A DNA stretch of 64,000 bases from assembly GCF_001686925.1 (NCBI RefSeq), contig NZ_LVEN01000035.1:310001-374000 (forward strand), read 5' to 3'. The stretch's first letter is position 1, and every line of letters starts with the position of its first letter. A program made the translations under genes and the position numbers. This document shows, one piece after another, positions 1 to 9,663 of this stretch. This stretch comes from Flavobacterium piscis. GTDB taxonomy: Bacteria > Bacteroidota > Bacteroidia > Flavobacteriales > Flavobacteriaceae. The notes under the pieces were generated by a model. It was not told the origin of the DNA, ran no database searches, and saw only the letters and a program-made list of their open reading frames with translations.

Positions 1-1
1 T

Positions 2-1906
2 ATTTATGGGGATATCGGTACTTCTCCATTATATGTAATGAAAGCCATACTTGGCGAACATATCATAAACGCGGATATTGTATTAGGAGGTATCTCATGT
101 GTTTTTTGGACTTTGACTTTACAAACTACAATAAAATACGTACTTATTACCTTAAGTGCTGATAATCATGGCGAAGGTGGTATTTTTGCATTATATGCGT
201 TAGTCAAAAAAACAAAAATTCAGTGGCTCATTGTGCCCGCCATAATTGGAGGAAGCGCATTGCTTGCCGATGGAATTATAACGCCGCCTATTTCGATATC
301 ATCAGCGGTAGAAGGAATTAGAGCATTTTATCCTAAAATGGAAACTGATACAATAGTATATATTGTAATTGGGATTCTATTTATTTTATTTACCATACAA
401 CAATTTGGAACCAAGCTGGTTGGAAAGTTTTTTGCACCAATGATGCTAATTTGGTTCGCTATGCTTGGCACATTAGGATTCATTCAAATTTTGCAACATC
501 CTGAAGTTGTAAAAGCCATTAACCCATATTATGCTTATCATTTATTACAAATACATCCTGAAGGATTTTTTGTTCTTGGATTAGTATTTTTATGTACAAC
601 AGGAGCTGAAGCATTGTACTCTGATATGGGTCACTGTGGTCGAAAAAACATCAGAATCAGCTGGATTTTTGTAAAACTGACTTTGGTATTAAATTATTTT
701 GGACAGGCTGCGTATTTAACGCACCATGAAGGAAGTACTTTACAACAATTAGGCGGAGAAAACGGAAATCCGTTTTATCTTATTATGCCGCATTGGTTTT
801 TACCATTCGGAATTGTTGTCGCGACTTTAGCAGCGGTTATTGCTTCTCAGGCCCTTATAAGCGGTTCATTTACATTGATCAACGAAGCAATGCGTCTGAA
901 TTTCTGGCCAAAAGTAAAAATCAAATATCCTACCGAAGTAAAAGGACAATTATACATTCCGTCAATTAACTGGTTGTTGTTTTTTGGTTGTGTTGGAATC
1001 GTTTTACATTTCGAAAAATCAAGTAATATGGAGCATGCGTACGGTTTAGCTATTGTACTATGTATGATCATGACTACTATTTTACTTAATTATTACTTAA
1101 TCATGAAGCGTGTAAAATTATACTTCATGGTGCCGCTTATTACCATTTATTTATTAATTGAATTCAGTTTCCTGATTGCTAATATTACCAAATTTGCAGA
1201 TGGAGGTTACGTTACTTTAATCATTGCGTCTGTACTTATCTCGATAATGACAATCTGGTATCTGGCTAAGAAAATTAACAAAAGCTATACTAAAATCATC
1301 AAAATTGACGATTACAAGAAAGTATTAATGGAGTTGAGCGAAGACTTATCTATTCCTAAATACGCAACACATTTGGTTTATATGACCAATGCTAATCGCG
1401 TAGATGAACTGGAGGAAAAGGTAATTTATTCGATATTACAAAAACGACCAAAAAGAGCTGATATCTATTGGTTTGTTCACGTAAATATTTTGACTGAACC
1501 ATATAAAACACAATATAAAGTTACCGAAATTGCGAAAGACGACATTTACAGAATCGATTTTAATTTAGGATTTAGAGAGCCTACCAAAATCAATTTGATG
1601 TTTAGAGAAGTAATTCGCGATATGGTAAAACGTGGCGAAGTAGATATTACCAGCCGTTACGAATCATTAAACAAAAACAATATTATTGGTGATTTCAAAT
1701 TTGTATTGTCTGAGAAATTCTTATCGAACGATAATGATTTAAGATGGCACGAAAATATTATCATGAACTCTTATTTCTTTATCAAGAAACTGAGTTTGTC
1801 TGAAGAAAGAGCATTTGGTCTAGATAGTAGTTCAGTTAAAATAGAGAAATTCCCAATGGTGCTTCACGCTCCGGAAAACATCGGACTAACCCGAATTATC
1901 AAATAA
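2..1906 (+). CDS. kup: KUP-family potassium uptake transporter, 5'-truncated by window edge
   Basis: Inner-membrane K+ uptake protein (probably K+/H+ symport, as known for Kup/HAK/KUP). The frame is open to the left edge and begins with the family signature YGDIGTSPLY, so the ATG at 38 is internal and the true start lies outside. About 634 residues are visible: a run of hydrophobic helices over roughly the first 410 residues, including the conserved NHGEGGIFALY segment and the GAEALYSDMGHCG motif, followed by a soluble C-terminal domain of about 200 residues, as is usual for Kup. A terminator follows directly. Confident in family; the missing N-terminus is probably only a short stretch including part of the first helix. 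Confidence 0.95.
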   Translation: MYGDIGTSPLYVMKAILGEHIINADIVLGGISCVFWTLTLQTTIKYVLITLSADNHGEGGIFALYALVKKTKIQWLIVPAIIGGSALLADGIITPPISISSAVEGIRAFYPKMETDTIVYIVIGILFILFTIQQFGTKLVGKFFAPMMLIWFAMLGTLGFIQILQHPEVVKAINPYYAYHLLQIHPEGFFVLGLVFLCTTGAEALYSDMGHCGRKNIRISWIFVKLTLVLNYFGQAAYLTHHEGSTLQQLGGENGNPFYLIMPHWFLPFGIVVATLAAVIASQALISGSFTLINEAMRLNFWPKVKIKYPTEVKGQLYIPSINWLLFFGCVGIVLHFEKSSNMEHAYGLAIVLCMIMTTILLNYYLIMKRVKLYFMVPLITIYLLIEFSFLIANITKFADGGYVTLIIASVLISIMTIWYLAKKINKSYTKIIKIDDYKKVLMELSEDLSIPKYATHLVYMTNANRVDELEEKVIYSILQKRPKRADIYWFVHVNILTEPYKTQYKVTEIAKDDIYRIDFNLGFREPTKINLMFREVIRDMVKRGEVDITSRYESLNKNNIIGDFKFVLSEKFLSNDNDLRWHENIIMNSYFFIKKLSLSEERAFGLDSSSVKIEKFPMVLHAPENIGLTRIIK

Positions 1907-1926
1907 ATCAATTCTAAAATACATTC

Positions 1927-1966
1927 AAAAAACACTCTTTTAAACTTATTAGAGTGTTTTTTTTCT
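1927..1966 (+). terminator. Rho-independent terminator after kup
   Basis: Inverted repeat AAAACACTCT / AGAGTGTTTT with a 12-nt loop, ending in an uninterrupted T-run. Placed 20 nt after the kup stop codon. Confidence 0.85.
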
Positions 1967-2051
1967 TTTTAAAGGAAGTTAAAACAACAATCAAAATTAA
2001 AAATTTAACTTTCAATCAATTAATAGTACCTTTGCAACTCAAATAATTAAA

Positions 2052-3281
2052 ATGAGATTACACAGAAATTTAGTTTATACTACCATCGATTCTTTAAATG
2101 CAATTTTCAATGAAGGAGAATATGCAGACAAAGTGGTAGCAAGAGCATTAAAAAAAGACAAACGTTGGGGAAGTTCTGACAGGAAGTTTGTTGCTGAAAC
2201 GATATACGAAATTGTTCGTTGGAAACGATTATACGCAGAAATTGCCGAAGTAAAAGAACCTTTCGACAGAGAAAATCTATGGAGAATGTTCGCAGTTTGG
2301 GCCGTTTTAAGAGGATACCCAATCCCGGATTGGAAACAACTGGAAGGAACTCCTGAAAGAAAAATAAAAGGACGTTTTGATGAACTATCTAAAGTTAGAG
2401 CCTTAAAAGAATCTATTCCGGACTGGATGGATGAATTGGGTGTAAAAGAACTTGGAGAAAAAGTTTGGGCTACAGAAATTGCAGCTCAAAACCAGCCTGC
2501 CAAAGTTATTTTAAGAACCAATACGCTTAAAGGAACCAAAGAAAGCCTCAGAAATACGTTGATGGATTTGAATATTGAAACAGAATATTTAAAAGATCAG
2601 CCTGAAGCTTTAGTATTAAAAGAAAGAGCCAATGTATTTTTGACAGACGCTTTTAAACAAGGACTTTTTGAAGTTCAGGATGCCAACTCACAATTAGTAG
2701 CCGGTTTTATGGATGTAAAACCAGGAATGCGCGTTGTAGATACCTGCGCCGGTGCCGGAGGAAAAACATTGCATATTGCTTCTTTGATGGAAAACAAAGG
2801 ACAATTGATTGCAATGGATTTGTACGAAAGCAAACTGAAACAATTGAAATTAAGAGCCAAAAGAAATGGTGCTTTTAATATTGAATACAGAATCATCGAT
2901 ACTACAAAAGTGATCAAAAAATTACACGAAAAAGCAGACCGTGTTTTAATTGATGCACCTTGTAGTGGTTTAGGAGTTCTTAAAAGAAATCCGGATGCCA
3001 AATGGAAACTGAGACCTGAATTTATTGATAATATTCGTAAAGTACAGGCAGAAGTTTTAGAAAGCTATTCTAAAATTGTAAAACCAGGTGGAAAGTTAGT
3101 TTACGCAACGTGTTCTGTTTTACCATCTGAAAATCAGGAGCAGGTAGAAAAATTCCTGAAAACCGAAATCGGACAACAATTTACTTTCATAAAAGATCGT
3201 AAAATTTTAGCTTCTGAATCTGGTTTTGATGGATTTTATATGGCTTTAATGGAACGCAAAGACGCTGTTATAAAAGAATAG
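2052..3281 (+). CDS. RsmB/RsmF-type 16S rRNA (cytosine-C5) methyltransferase
   Basis: SAM-dependent RNA m5C methyltransferase of the NOL1/NOP2/Sun family, 409 aa. An N-terminal helical domain (about 1-130, NusB-like in the RsmB subgroup) precedes a Rossmann methyltransferase domain. The SAM-binding motif CAGAGGKT lies near residue 232, the motif IV DAPCSGLG near 301, and the catalytic motif VI ATCSVLPSENQ near 353, so both expected cysteines (PC and TC) are present. A TAnnTTTG -7 box (TACCTTTG, 2027-2034) lies just upstream, giving a very short leader before this ATG. Which rRNA position is methylated cannot be told from sequence alone. Single-gene unit bounded by terminators. Confidence 0.92.
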   Translation: MRLHRNLVYTTIDSLNAIFNEGEYADKVVARALKKDKRWGSSDRKFVAETIYEIVRWKRLYAEIAEVKEPFDRENLWRMFAVWAVLRGYPIPDWKQLEGTPERKIKGRFDELSKVRALKESIPDWMDELGVKELGEKVWATEIAAQNQPAKVILRTNTLKGTKESLRNTLMDLNIETEYLKDQPEALVLKERANVFLTDAFKQGLFEVQDANSQLVAGFMDVKPGMRVVDTCAGAGGKTLHIASLMENKGQLIAMDLYESKLKQLKLRAKRNGAFNIEYRIIDTTKVIKKLHEKADRVLIDAPCSGLGVLKRNPDAKWKLRPEFIDNIRKVQAEVLESYSKIVKPGGKLVYATCSVLPSENQEQVEKFLKTEIGQQFTFIKDRKILASESGFDGFYMALMERKDAVIKE

Positions 3282-3304
3282 TTAAAATTTAAATTCCAAT
3301 TTTT

Positions 3305-3344
3305 AAATCCCAAATTCCAATTGTAAGACTGGAATTTGGGATTT
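3305..3344 (+). terminator. Terminator-like hairpin after the rRNA methyltransferase
   Basis: Perfect 15-bp inverted repeat AAATCCCAAATTCCA / TGGAATTTGGGATTT with a 10-nt loop. The AATTCCAAATTCC core recurs in other gaps of this window (3580-3650, 8719-8765), so it is also a dispersed repeat. Confidence 0.7.
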
Positions 3345-3651
3345 ATTTATTTTATCACGAGAGAGAAGTATAGGGCCTACGGGACATTTTTACTTATTGG
3401 CTCTTTTTTTTACCTAAATTAAACTCCTAACGGAGTGAACTTACAGATTGAAACCTTTTTTCAAGATAAATATTCAAAAAGAAATATCTCGTAGAGATTA
3501 AATATTGGTAAAAAAGCATACAGAAAAAGGCTATTTGTCCCGTAGGGACTAAACAGCAACCTATTTTAAATCCCAAATAAAAAATTCCAAATTCCAAATT
3601 CCAATTGTAAAATTGAAATTTGGAATTTGGAATTTAAAATATTGGAATTTA
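3345..3651. repeat. Gene-free spacer with dispersed short palindromes
   Basis: No plausible ORF. It holds several short palindromic cores: CCTACGGGAC near 3376, CTCCTAACGGAG near 3425, CTCGTAGAG near 3489 and GTCCCGTAGGGAC near 3538. Each is followed by short AT-rich sequence, resembling one repeat family at different stages of decay. A second AATTCCAAATTCC inverted repeat (about 3580-3640) abuts the end of the converging menE gene and probably serves as its terminator. Confidence 0.5.
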
Positions 3652-4695
3652 TCAAGCCAAACTTGGCTTACGCAACAACTTCCCGTTTTCGTTTTCTTTA
3701 AACTTCGGAACAAAAACAATCTCTTTTGGTTTTTCATATTTATCTAAAACATCAAAAAACTCCGGCGCAAATTCCTGTTTTTCCCCTTCAATAACCAGAA
3801 TTAATTTTTCGCCCAAAGAAGTATCCGGAACTCCTGTTACAAAAAATCTGGTATTTATTTTACCTATCAGTTTTGCTTCTATCTGTTCTGGAATGAGCTT
3901 TACTCCTCCACTATTAATAACATTATCAATTCTTCCCAGGAAAATAAATTGATTCTCTCTTATCAATTCGACCAAATCATTGGTAACAATTGGCTCATCA
4001 GAAATAGCAGCAACAGTAATCACCAAACATCCGCGATCATCCTGACTAATTTTTGCATTTGGCAAAACGGTAAAAACATTCTCTCCCACTTTTCTCGCAG
4101 CGATATGAGTAATCGTTTCCGTCATACCATAAGTCTCATAGACTTCGGTTTTTATCAATGGTAAAACTTTTTCTTCAAGAGCAGTATCCATTTTAGCACC
4201 GCCAACTATAAGTTTTTTTACATTTTTTAAATCATCAATCGAATTCTGAACCTGCAAAGGTACCATAGCAACAAAATCATACTCTTTTGTATTTAGCTCT
4301 AATGGTTGTGTGCTTGGCGCAACAATATCCAATTCGAGGCCTAAAATAATAGCACGAACCAACATCATTTTACCTGCAATAAATTGCACAGGCAAACAAA
4401 GTAAAGCCTTATTTCCCGGCTCTAATTCGAAAAAATCTCCAGTGCCTAAGGCAGACTGAATCATGGCTTGTTTTTCTAATCTTACTAGTTTTGGAAGCCC
4501 CGTGGTTCCGGAAGTTTTCATCTCGATATAGTCCTTATCATCGAACCAATCGAGCAGAAACTCCCCTATTGCAGCTTCATTTCCGTCGCCTTCTTTTATA
4601 TAATCATAAGCAACACGGCGCAACTCGTCAGCGTTTAAATGAAAACCATTTATCTTAAAATAGTTGTGAACATTTTTGTGTGTTAATTTTGACAT
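3652..4695 (-). CDS. menE: o-Succinylbenzoate-CoA ligase (AMP-binding enzyme), menaquinone pathway
   Basis: Acyl-adenylate-forming enzyme that would activate o-succinylbenzoate to its CoA thioester in menaquinone synthesis. At 347 aa it is shorter than typical ANL enzymes, in line with the compact MenE of Bacteroidota. Visible motifs: the P-loop-like TSGTTGLPKLVR (near residue 62), the adenine-binding ETYGMTET (near 190), and the hinge and C-terminal GRIDNVINSGGVKLIPEQIE (near 255), with a terminal lysine region GKLLRKP. It starts one base after the stop of the CPBP protease gene, so the two are cotranscribed. Assignment to MenE rather than another small AMP ligase rests on length and the GGVKLIPEQIE-type C-terminus. 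Confidence 0.82.
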   Translation of the reverse strand: MSKLTHKNVHNYFKINGFHLNADELRRVAYDYIKEGDGNEAAIGEFLLDWFDDKDYIEMKTSGTTGLPKLVRLEKQAMIQSALGTGDFFELEPGNKALLCLPVQFIAGKMMLVRAIILGLELDIVAPSTQPLELNTKEYDFVAMVPLQVQNSIDDLKNVKKLIVGGAKMDTALEEKVLPLIKTEVYETYGMTETITHIAARKVGENVFTVLPNAKISQDDRGCLVITVAAISDEPIVTNDLVELIRENQFIFLGRIDNVINSGGVKLIPEQIEAKLIGKINTRFFVTGVPDTSLGEKLILVIEGEKQEFAPEFFDVLDKYEKPKEIVFVPKFKENENGKLLRKPSLA

Positions 4696-4696
4696 T

Positions 4697-5635
4697 TTAT
4701 AATTGATTTGAAATTTCTACAACATTTAGTTTACCCGTTAATTTTTCTTTCCAGTTACTCCAATTGTATTTTTTGCTAAAAATAAAGAGTAAAACAGGAT
4801 AGATTATAACAACCGGCAGTATAACATCAAGGCCGGCAGATGGCTCTGATAAATCTTTAAAAATAGAATGAGTCTGAAAAACAGACCAATCTGAAGTAAC
4901 TAATAAAGCTCCAATTAAATTATTGGCAGCATGAAAACCAAGAGCTAATTCTATTCCCTCATCCATAAGGGTAATAACGCCTAAAAACAAGCCAGTTCCT
5001 ATGTAATAAACCATAATAACGTAACCCATTTTAGCAACTTCCGGATTAAAAATATGCATTAGCCCAAATATAAGAGAGGTCATCATTAACGGAAACCATC
5101 TATTAAGAGCCAAATTAGCAAAACCCTGCATTAAATATCCTCTGAAAATATATTCCTCGGTACTGGTTTGAATGGGAATCAATATCGCCCCCACAACCAA
5201 TAAAATCAAAAAAGGAACCAGTTTAAAATTCCATACAAAATTTCCAGGAGCGTTTAAATACACCACCACAAAACTTAATATTGTGAAAAAAGACCATAAA
5301 AAAAAGGAGAAAAAAATACGTTTCCAATCGACCGCTTTTCTTGATGTTGTAACCGATAAAAGGGTTTGATGATGCAAATATTTGAGTACAAAATAAATAC
5401 CGGCAAATGCAAAAGCAAACGAAATCATAACCAAAAACAAGGTAAGATTAGGTTCGAATATTTTCATAACGGCAGCATTATCTGTTGGAATTGCTTGTTT
5501 CCCGGTCAAAGTTTTTCCCAACACCGCAACCGAAAAAGGAATCTGACCTATAAATGACGCGATAATAATTAAAACTGATCCAACTAGATACAACCAAAAC
5601 TTATTTTGAGATTTAATTCCTTGCTCTAAAAACAT
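4697..5635 (-). CDS. CPBP-family intramembrane glutamic (CAAX-type) protease
   Basis: Integral membrane protein of 312 aa with about eight hydrophobic segments. The family motifs are in order: EEYIFRGYL (EExxxR), FGLMHIFNP (FxxxH) and LALGFHAANN (final His), which form the intramembrane active site of the CPBP/Abi family. First gene of a two-gene operon with menE (1-nt gap). Members act in prenyl-protein-like processing, bacteriocin immunity or unknown roles; the substrate here is unknown. The pairing with menE is common in flavobacteria as far as I recall but does not reveal function. Confidence 0.85.
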   Translation of the reverse strand: MFLEQGIKSQNKFWLYLVGSVLIIIASFIGQIPFSVAVLGKTLTGKQAIPTDNAAVMKIFEPNLTLFLVMISFAFAFAGIYFVLKYLHHQTLLSVTTSRKAVDWKRIFFSFFLWSFFTILSFVVVYLNAPGNFVWNFKLVPFLILLVVGAILIPIQTSTEEYIFRGYLMQGFANLALNRWFPLMMTSLIFGLMHIFNPEVAKMGYVIMVYYIGTGLFLGVITLMDEGIELALGFHAANNLIGALLVTSDWSVFQTHSIFKDLSEPSAGLDVILPVVIIYPVLLFIFSKKYNWSNWKEKLTGKLNVVEISNQL

Positions 5636-5750
5636 ATTTATAATAATTTAAAAATGAGAATTCGATTTAACAACTAAATCTTACTTTTGGTCTTGCTAAA
5701 ATACCGAATTTTTAATTTAATTCACTTAACACACTTTAAAATATAACAAA

Positions 5751-6095
5751 ATGATACAAATTTACCACAATCCACGCTGCGGAAAATCAAGAAGCTGTGT
5801 GGCTTTTATTGAGCAAACCAATCAGGAATACGAAATCATTCCGTACCTGACAGAAACCCCTGATTTTAATGAGCTAAAAGCATTACTCAAAAAATTAAAT
5901 CTTGAGGCCATTGAATTAGTTCGAACTAAAGAGAAAATATGGATCGAAAATTATAAAGGAAAAGAATTAACCAATGACAAGATTATTCAGGCCATGACAG
6001 ATTATCCCATTTTAATAGAACGTCCAATTGTTATAAAGGACGGAAAAGCAATTATAGGACGCGATTTAGAGAAAGTTGCTTCTTTTTTAGATTGA
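5751..6095 (+). CDS. ArsC-family thioredoxin-fold reductase (arsenate reductase-like)
   Basis: Small cytosolic protein of 114 aa covering a complete ArsC/Spx-fold domain. It opens with IYHNPRCGKSRS, in which the Cys matches the catalytic N-terminal cysteine of glutaredoxin-coupled ArsC, and carries the ERPIVI segment with the conserved Arg that binds oxyanion. No arsR, acr3 or arsB neighbour is present, so arsenic detoxification is not supported by context; YffB-like housekeeping reductase is the alternative. A single short gene between the CPBP protease and a TonB-dependent receptor. Confidence 0.82.
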   Translation: MIQIYHNPRCGKSRSCVAFIEQTNQEYEIIPYLTETPDFNELKALLKKLNLEAIELVRTKEKIWIENYKGKELTNDKIIQAMTDYPILIERPIVIKDGKAIIGRDLEKVASFLD

Positions 6096-6189
6096 TTATA
6101 AAGAGCATTATTAACATTTTTTTGTGATTTCTCTCTTTAAACCAAAAGGTACATTTGCGGTCTAAAAGAAAAAGAAACCAGAAATTAAA

Positions 6190-8694
6190 ATGAAAAAAAT
6201 CAAATTTGCTGTATTACTTGTATTCCTATTTACAAGTTTTTACAATTACGCGCAACAACCACCAGGTAAAAACAAAGTAAAAGTTACAGGAAAAGTTTTC
6301 GAAAAAATAAGCAAACAACCTCTTGAATATGCCACCATTTCGATTACAGCACCAAATGACACTAAAGTCATCGCAGGCGGAATCACAAATCCTAAAGGGG
6401 AATTTGATGTAGCAATTGCTCCTGGAACTTACGACATAAAAGTTGAGTTTATTTCGTTTAAAGCAACCGAGATTAAAGGAAAAAATATTCAGGATGATAC
6501 TAATTTAGGTGTCGTAAATCTATCTGAAGACGCAGCACAACTGAATGAAGTTGTTGTTCGCGCAGAAAAATCGTCAGTAGAAATAAAACTGGACAAAAAA
6601 GTATACAACGTAGGCCAGGATATGATGGTAAAAGGCGGAACTGTAAGTGATGTTCTTGACAATGTTCCATCGGTTTCTGTTGACACCGAAGGAAACGTAA
6701 GCTTAAGAGGAAGTGATAATATCAGAATTTTAATTGACGGAAGGCCTTCAAACGCCATCAACGTTGCCGAAGCTTTACGCCAGCTTCCGGCAGATGCTAT
6801 TGATAAAGTAGAAGTAATTACAAACCCATCAGCACGTTATGATGCAGAAGGAGGGTCAGGATTGATCAACATTATTCTTAAAAAAGGAAAAAATCAGGGA
6901 CTAAACGGAACTTTTATTGCCTCAACAGGTATTCCTGAAACGTATGGTGCAAGTGCCAACCTGAATTATAAAACCGAAAAATTAAACTACTTCACAACTG
7001 CAGGTTACAACTACAGAACCAATGAAGGTGGAGGATTAACCAATACGGAATATTTTAATGCCGATAAAACACCTAAAGGATATTTAGATGAAGATCGTGA
7101 CACTAAAAGAACCAACGAAGGATTCAACGGAAGAGCAGGTGTAGAATGGACAGTTGCGCCAAATACATTTTGGACAAATGCTATTAATTACCAAAAAAGT
7201 AATGGAAATAGCAGAGACTTAATTAACTACAATAATTTCGACGCTAATCGAGCTTTTACAGGAACTTCTTTCCGTTTGAACAATGGAGATACAGATAGCG
7301 AAAATGTAGAGTATACTTCAAATTTAATTAAAAACTTCAACGACAAAGGACACAAACTTACTGCCGATTTATCGGTTTCAAGAAATACAGATGACAGTAA
7401 CAGTCTTATTACAGCATCACCTAATTTCAATAATACTTTAAACGATCAGGTTCAAAAACAAATACAAGTTCAGGCTGATTATGTTTTGCCTTTAGGCGAA
7501 GGAAGCCAGTTCGAAGCCGGATACAAAGGTAATTTTGGTGACTTAAACAACAAATACGTAATCACCGACAATAGTGGTATTGCCAATCCCAATCTTTCAA
7601 ATACTTTAGAGTACAAAGAAAACATAAATGCAATTTACACGCAATACGGTTTCAAAGTAAACAAATTCTCTTATTTATTTGGTTTACGTTGGGAAGACAC
7701 CAACATTCAGGTGAACTTATTAGATAATAATGATTTCAATACTAAGAAATACAACAACTTATTTCCTAGTGCTTTTATTAGTTACGAAATTTCAGATCAG
7801 AGTAATTTTACGGCAAGCTACAGTAAACGTTTGTCAAGACCAAGAGGACGTTTCATGAATCCTGCAACAAATTACTCCAGTAATGTCAATATTTTTCAGG
7901 GAAATCCGGATCTTGATCCGTCTCTAACTGATAAATATGATATTGGATATCTTAAACGTTGGGACAAAGTAACTTTTAATACTTCGGCTTATTTCGAAAA
8001 CACAAAAGACGTTTTTAGTTTCGTAAGAACTCCTACAGGCGACGTTGTAGATTCTGATGGTCAGGTCGTAACTCCTACACCAGATAATCCAGTTGAGGGA
8101 ATTGCGGTTATTTTAAGCCGCCCAATTAACTTAGGAAAAGAGCAAAAATTCGGTTTCGAATTTACATTGAATTATACCCCATTCAAAAAATGGAGAGTAA
8201 ACAGTAATTTCAATATTTACAACGTAAAAACAACCGGAGAAAACACGTACACTGATACTAACGGAAACGTTGTTGTACAAAATCTGGACAACCAAGCCAC
8301 AACCTGGTTTGCCAGAATCAACTCAAAATTAACTTTACCATACAAAATCGACTGGCAGTTAAGCGGAGTCTACAATGGTGAACAAAAAACAGCTCAGGGT
8401 AAAAACCTTGGACAATTTGCAATGAATACTGCTTTTAGTAAAGATGTTTTGAAAGATAAAGCTACTATTGCATTCAATATTAGCGATATTTTCAACTCAA
8501 GAATCATGAAGTCATACACTTACCTTCAAAACGATACAACTCTTGAGAGCCAGACATCATATGGTGAAATGCAATTTCGTAAACGTCAATTCAACTTATC
8601 GTTTACCTATCGTTTCAATAAACCTAAAACCGAAAGAGAAAAACCGGGTACGCCAAGAAATGATGGTGACGGCGGAGGAGAATTTCCGGGATAA
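6190..8694 (+). CDS. TonB-dependent outer-membrane receptor with N-terminal carboxypeptidase-regulatory-like domain
   Basis: Outer-membrane barrel receptor, 834 aa. A signal peptide (about 1-21, ending in YAQ) is followed by a carboxypeptidase-D regulatory-like beta domain (about 28-110), a plug domain (about 120-235, with SVDTEGNVSLRGSDNIRILIDGRPS and YDAEGGSGLINIILKK) and a long beta-barrel of the outer-membrane protein family typical of flavobacteria. The C-terminus ends in a Gly/Asp-rich tail (GDGGGEFPG) after the last strand. A -7 box TACATTTG lies at 6150-6157. No SusD partner follows, so this is a stand-alone receptor; the substrate is unknown. Confidence 0.88.
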   Translation: MKKIKFAVLLVFLFTSFYNYAQQPPGKNKVKVTGKVFEKISKQPLEYATISITAPNDTKVIAGGITNPKGEFDVAIAPGTYDIKVEFISFKATEIKGKNIQDDTNLGVVNLSEDAAQLNEVVVRAEKSSVEIKLDKKVYNVGQDMMVKGGTVSDVLDNVPSVSVDTEGNVSLRGSDNIRILIDGRPSNAINVAEALRQLPADAIDKVEVITNPSARYDAEGGSGLINIILKKGKNQGLNGTFIASTGIPETYGASANLNYKTEKLNYFTTAGYNYRTNEGGGLTNTEYFNADKTPKGYLDEDRDTKRTNEGFNGRAGVEWTVAPNTFWTNAINYQKSNGNSRDLINYNNFDANRAFTGTSFRLNNGDTDSENVEYTSNLIKNFNDKGHKLTADLSVSRNTDDSNSLITASPNFNNTLNDQVQKQIQVQADYVLPLGEGSQFEAGYKGNFGDLNNKYVITDNSGIANPNLSNTLEYKENINAIYTQYGFKVNKFSYLFGLRWEDTNIQVNLLDNNDFNTKKYNNLFPSAFISYEISDQSNFTASYSKRLSRPRGRFMNPATNYSSNVNIFQGNPDLDPSLTDKYDIGYLKRWDKVTFNTSAYFENTKDVFSFVRTPTGDVVDSDGQVVTPTPDNPVEGIAVILSRPINLGKEQKFGFEFTLNYTPFKKWRVNSNFNIYNVKTTGENTYTDTNGNVVVQNLDNQATTWFARINSKLTLPYKIDWQLSGVYNGEQKTAQGKNLGQFAMNTAFSKDVLKDKATIAFNISDIFNSRIMKSYTYLQNDTTLESQTSYGEMQFRKRQFNLSFTYRFNKPKTEREKPGTPRNDGDGGGEFPG

Positions 8695-8718
8695 TATTTT
8701 TTGAAATTCCAAAAATAG

Positions 8719-8765
8719 AAAATTCCAAATTCCAATTTAAAAATTGGAATTTGGAATTTTTTTTT
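8719..8765 (+). terminator. Terminator-like AATTCC hairpin
   Basis: Long inverted repeat AAATTCCAAATTCCAATTT / AAATTGGAATTTGGAATTT followed by T-run, 25 nt after the receptor stop. Shares its core with repeats at 3305 and 3600. Confidence 0.75.
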
Positions 8766-8854
8766 GATAAACTCTAAATGTTGTTGAAAACATAATATTT
8801 ACATTTTTTTACCGCAGAGAATACAAAGATTTTATCTAAGAATGTTTAAAACAC

Positions 8855-8895
8855 AAAGTTCGCAAAGCTAAATCAACATAAAGCTTGCGAACTTT
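8855..8895. repeat. Dispersed CGCAAAG hairpin, copy 1, in a gene-free spacer
   Basis: The gap 8766-9020 has no ORF I would support. It contains an inverted repeat AAAGTTCGCAAAGCT / AGCTTGCGAACTTT. A second member of the same family (AAAGTCCGCAAAG / CTTTGCGGACTTT) lies at 28981-29017 upstream of susC. Flanking words such as accgcag and tttgcggtaaa further suggest remnants of the same element. Confidence 0.55.
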
Positions 8896-9020
8896 GCCTT
8901 TTTTAAAAAGCTGATAGTAAGAAAACCTTGGCGTTCTTTGCGGTAAATTTTTTCTTTCTGTATAGGTTTTGGGATTGGCTTTTTGGATTTTTTTATTTTT
9001 GGAATTTCATTTTTTGGAAC

Positions 9021-9055
9021 AAAAAAAAGGACTCGTAAAAACGGGTCCTTTTTTT
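9021..9055 (-). terminator. Terminator for the small membrane protein gene
   Basis: A-tract, GGACTCGT, 3-nt loop, ACGGGTCC, T-tract. Symmetrical, so it can act on both strands; it lies 18 nt past the minus-strand stop at 9073. Confidence 0.8.
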
Positions 9056-9072
9056 ATAAAGTCAACTTAAAA

Positions 9073-9243
9073 TTAAATTGCTTGTTCTGCTTTTTTCTTT
9101 GCTCTTTTCTCTTTGATCATTTCCCAGCTTGCTCCCGTAACCCAATAAGATACGAAACCAACTAAGAAAAACATCAACCAAAACCCTATAGTTAGTATGG
9201 TCAAGAAAAGTAAAAAGCCTAAGTACTGTGAAAATTCAAACAT
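9073..9243 (-). CDS. Small membrane protein of unknown function (56 aa)
   Basis: One strongly hydrophobic stretch covering about 35 residues (probably two short helices) followed by a basic, Lys/Ala-rich tail (KEKRAKKKAEQ). A longer frame starting at 9273 is unlikely: the minus-strand -7 box TACATTTG occupies 9278-9271, so transcription would begin near 9264 and the ATG at 9243 is the first usable start. Dedicated promoter and terminator support a real gene. No function recognised. Confidence 0.65.
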   Translation of the reverse strand: MFEFSQYLGFLLFLTILTIGFWLMFFLVGFVSYWVTGASWEMIKEKRAKKKAEQAI

Positions 9244-9419
9244 GTTTTCCGGAATTTTTGAATGTAAGGACAAATGTATGTTTTATATTTTTCCTTAGCA
9301 ATAAAAACCAAATCAATTTTCATAAAATCACAATAATCCGTATATTTAAACTCATTTTAAATAAGGGATTTTTTCGATTATTATTCAACTATCTAAATTA
9401 TAAGAACATGAGTATTTTC

Positions 9420-9500
9420 AGGAGCTGATTCCTGCTGTCCACTATATCTTTTGTGTCCGCCGCCGCGTACACAAAAGGATGCCGCTCCCATCAGGGTTAG
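9420..9500. repeat. REP-like GC-rich palindromic element in a 420-bp gene-free spacer
   Basis: The spacer 9244-9663 has no supported gene. Its only GC-rich patch contains TCTTTTGTGT, a CCGCCGCCGCG loop, then ACACAAAAGGATGCCGCT and CATCAGGGTTAGGG. This layout (CCTGCTGTCC, arm, GC loop, arm, GGATGCCGCT) matches an element I recall as widespread between flavobacterial genes. It looks like a mobile or palindromic repeat rather than a gene. Confidence 0.55.
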
Positions 9501-9663
9501 GGCAATAGTTTTCAAAAGAAGTTTTTATTAACTAAAGAATAGTAAGCATACCAGTAAAAAATCCTTGTAAATCCGCGCCTTAACGAAGTAAATCTATTTC
9601 ATCCGCGTTCCATTTACCATAAAAACATTAAACAACAAACAATAATCACACATATATAATATC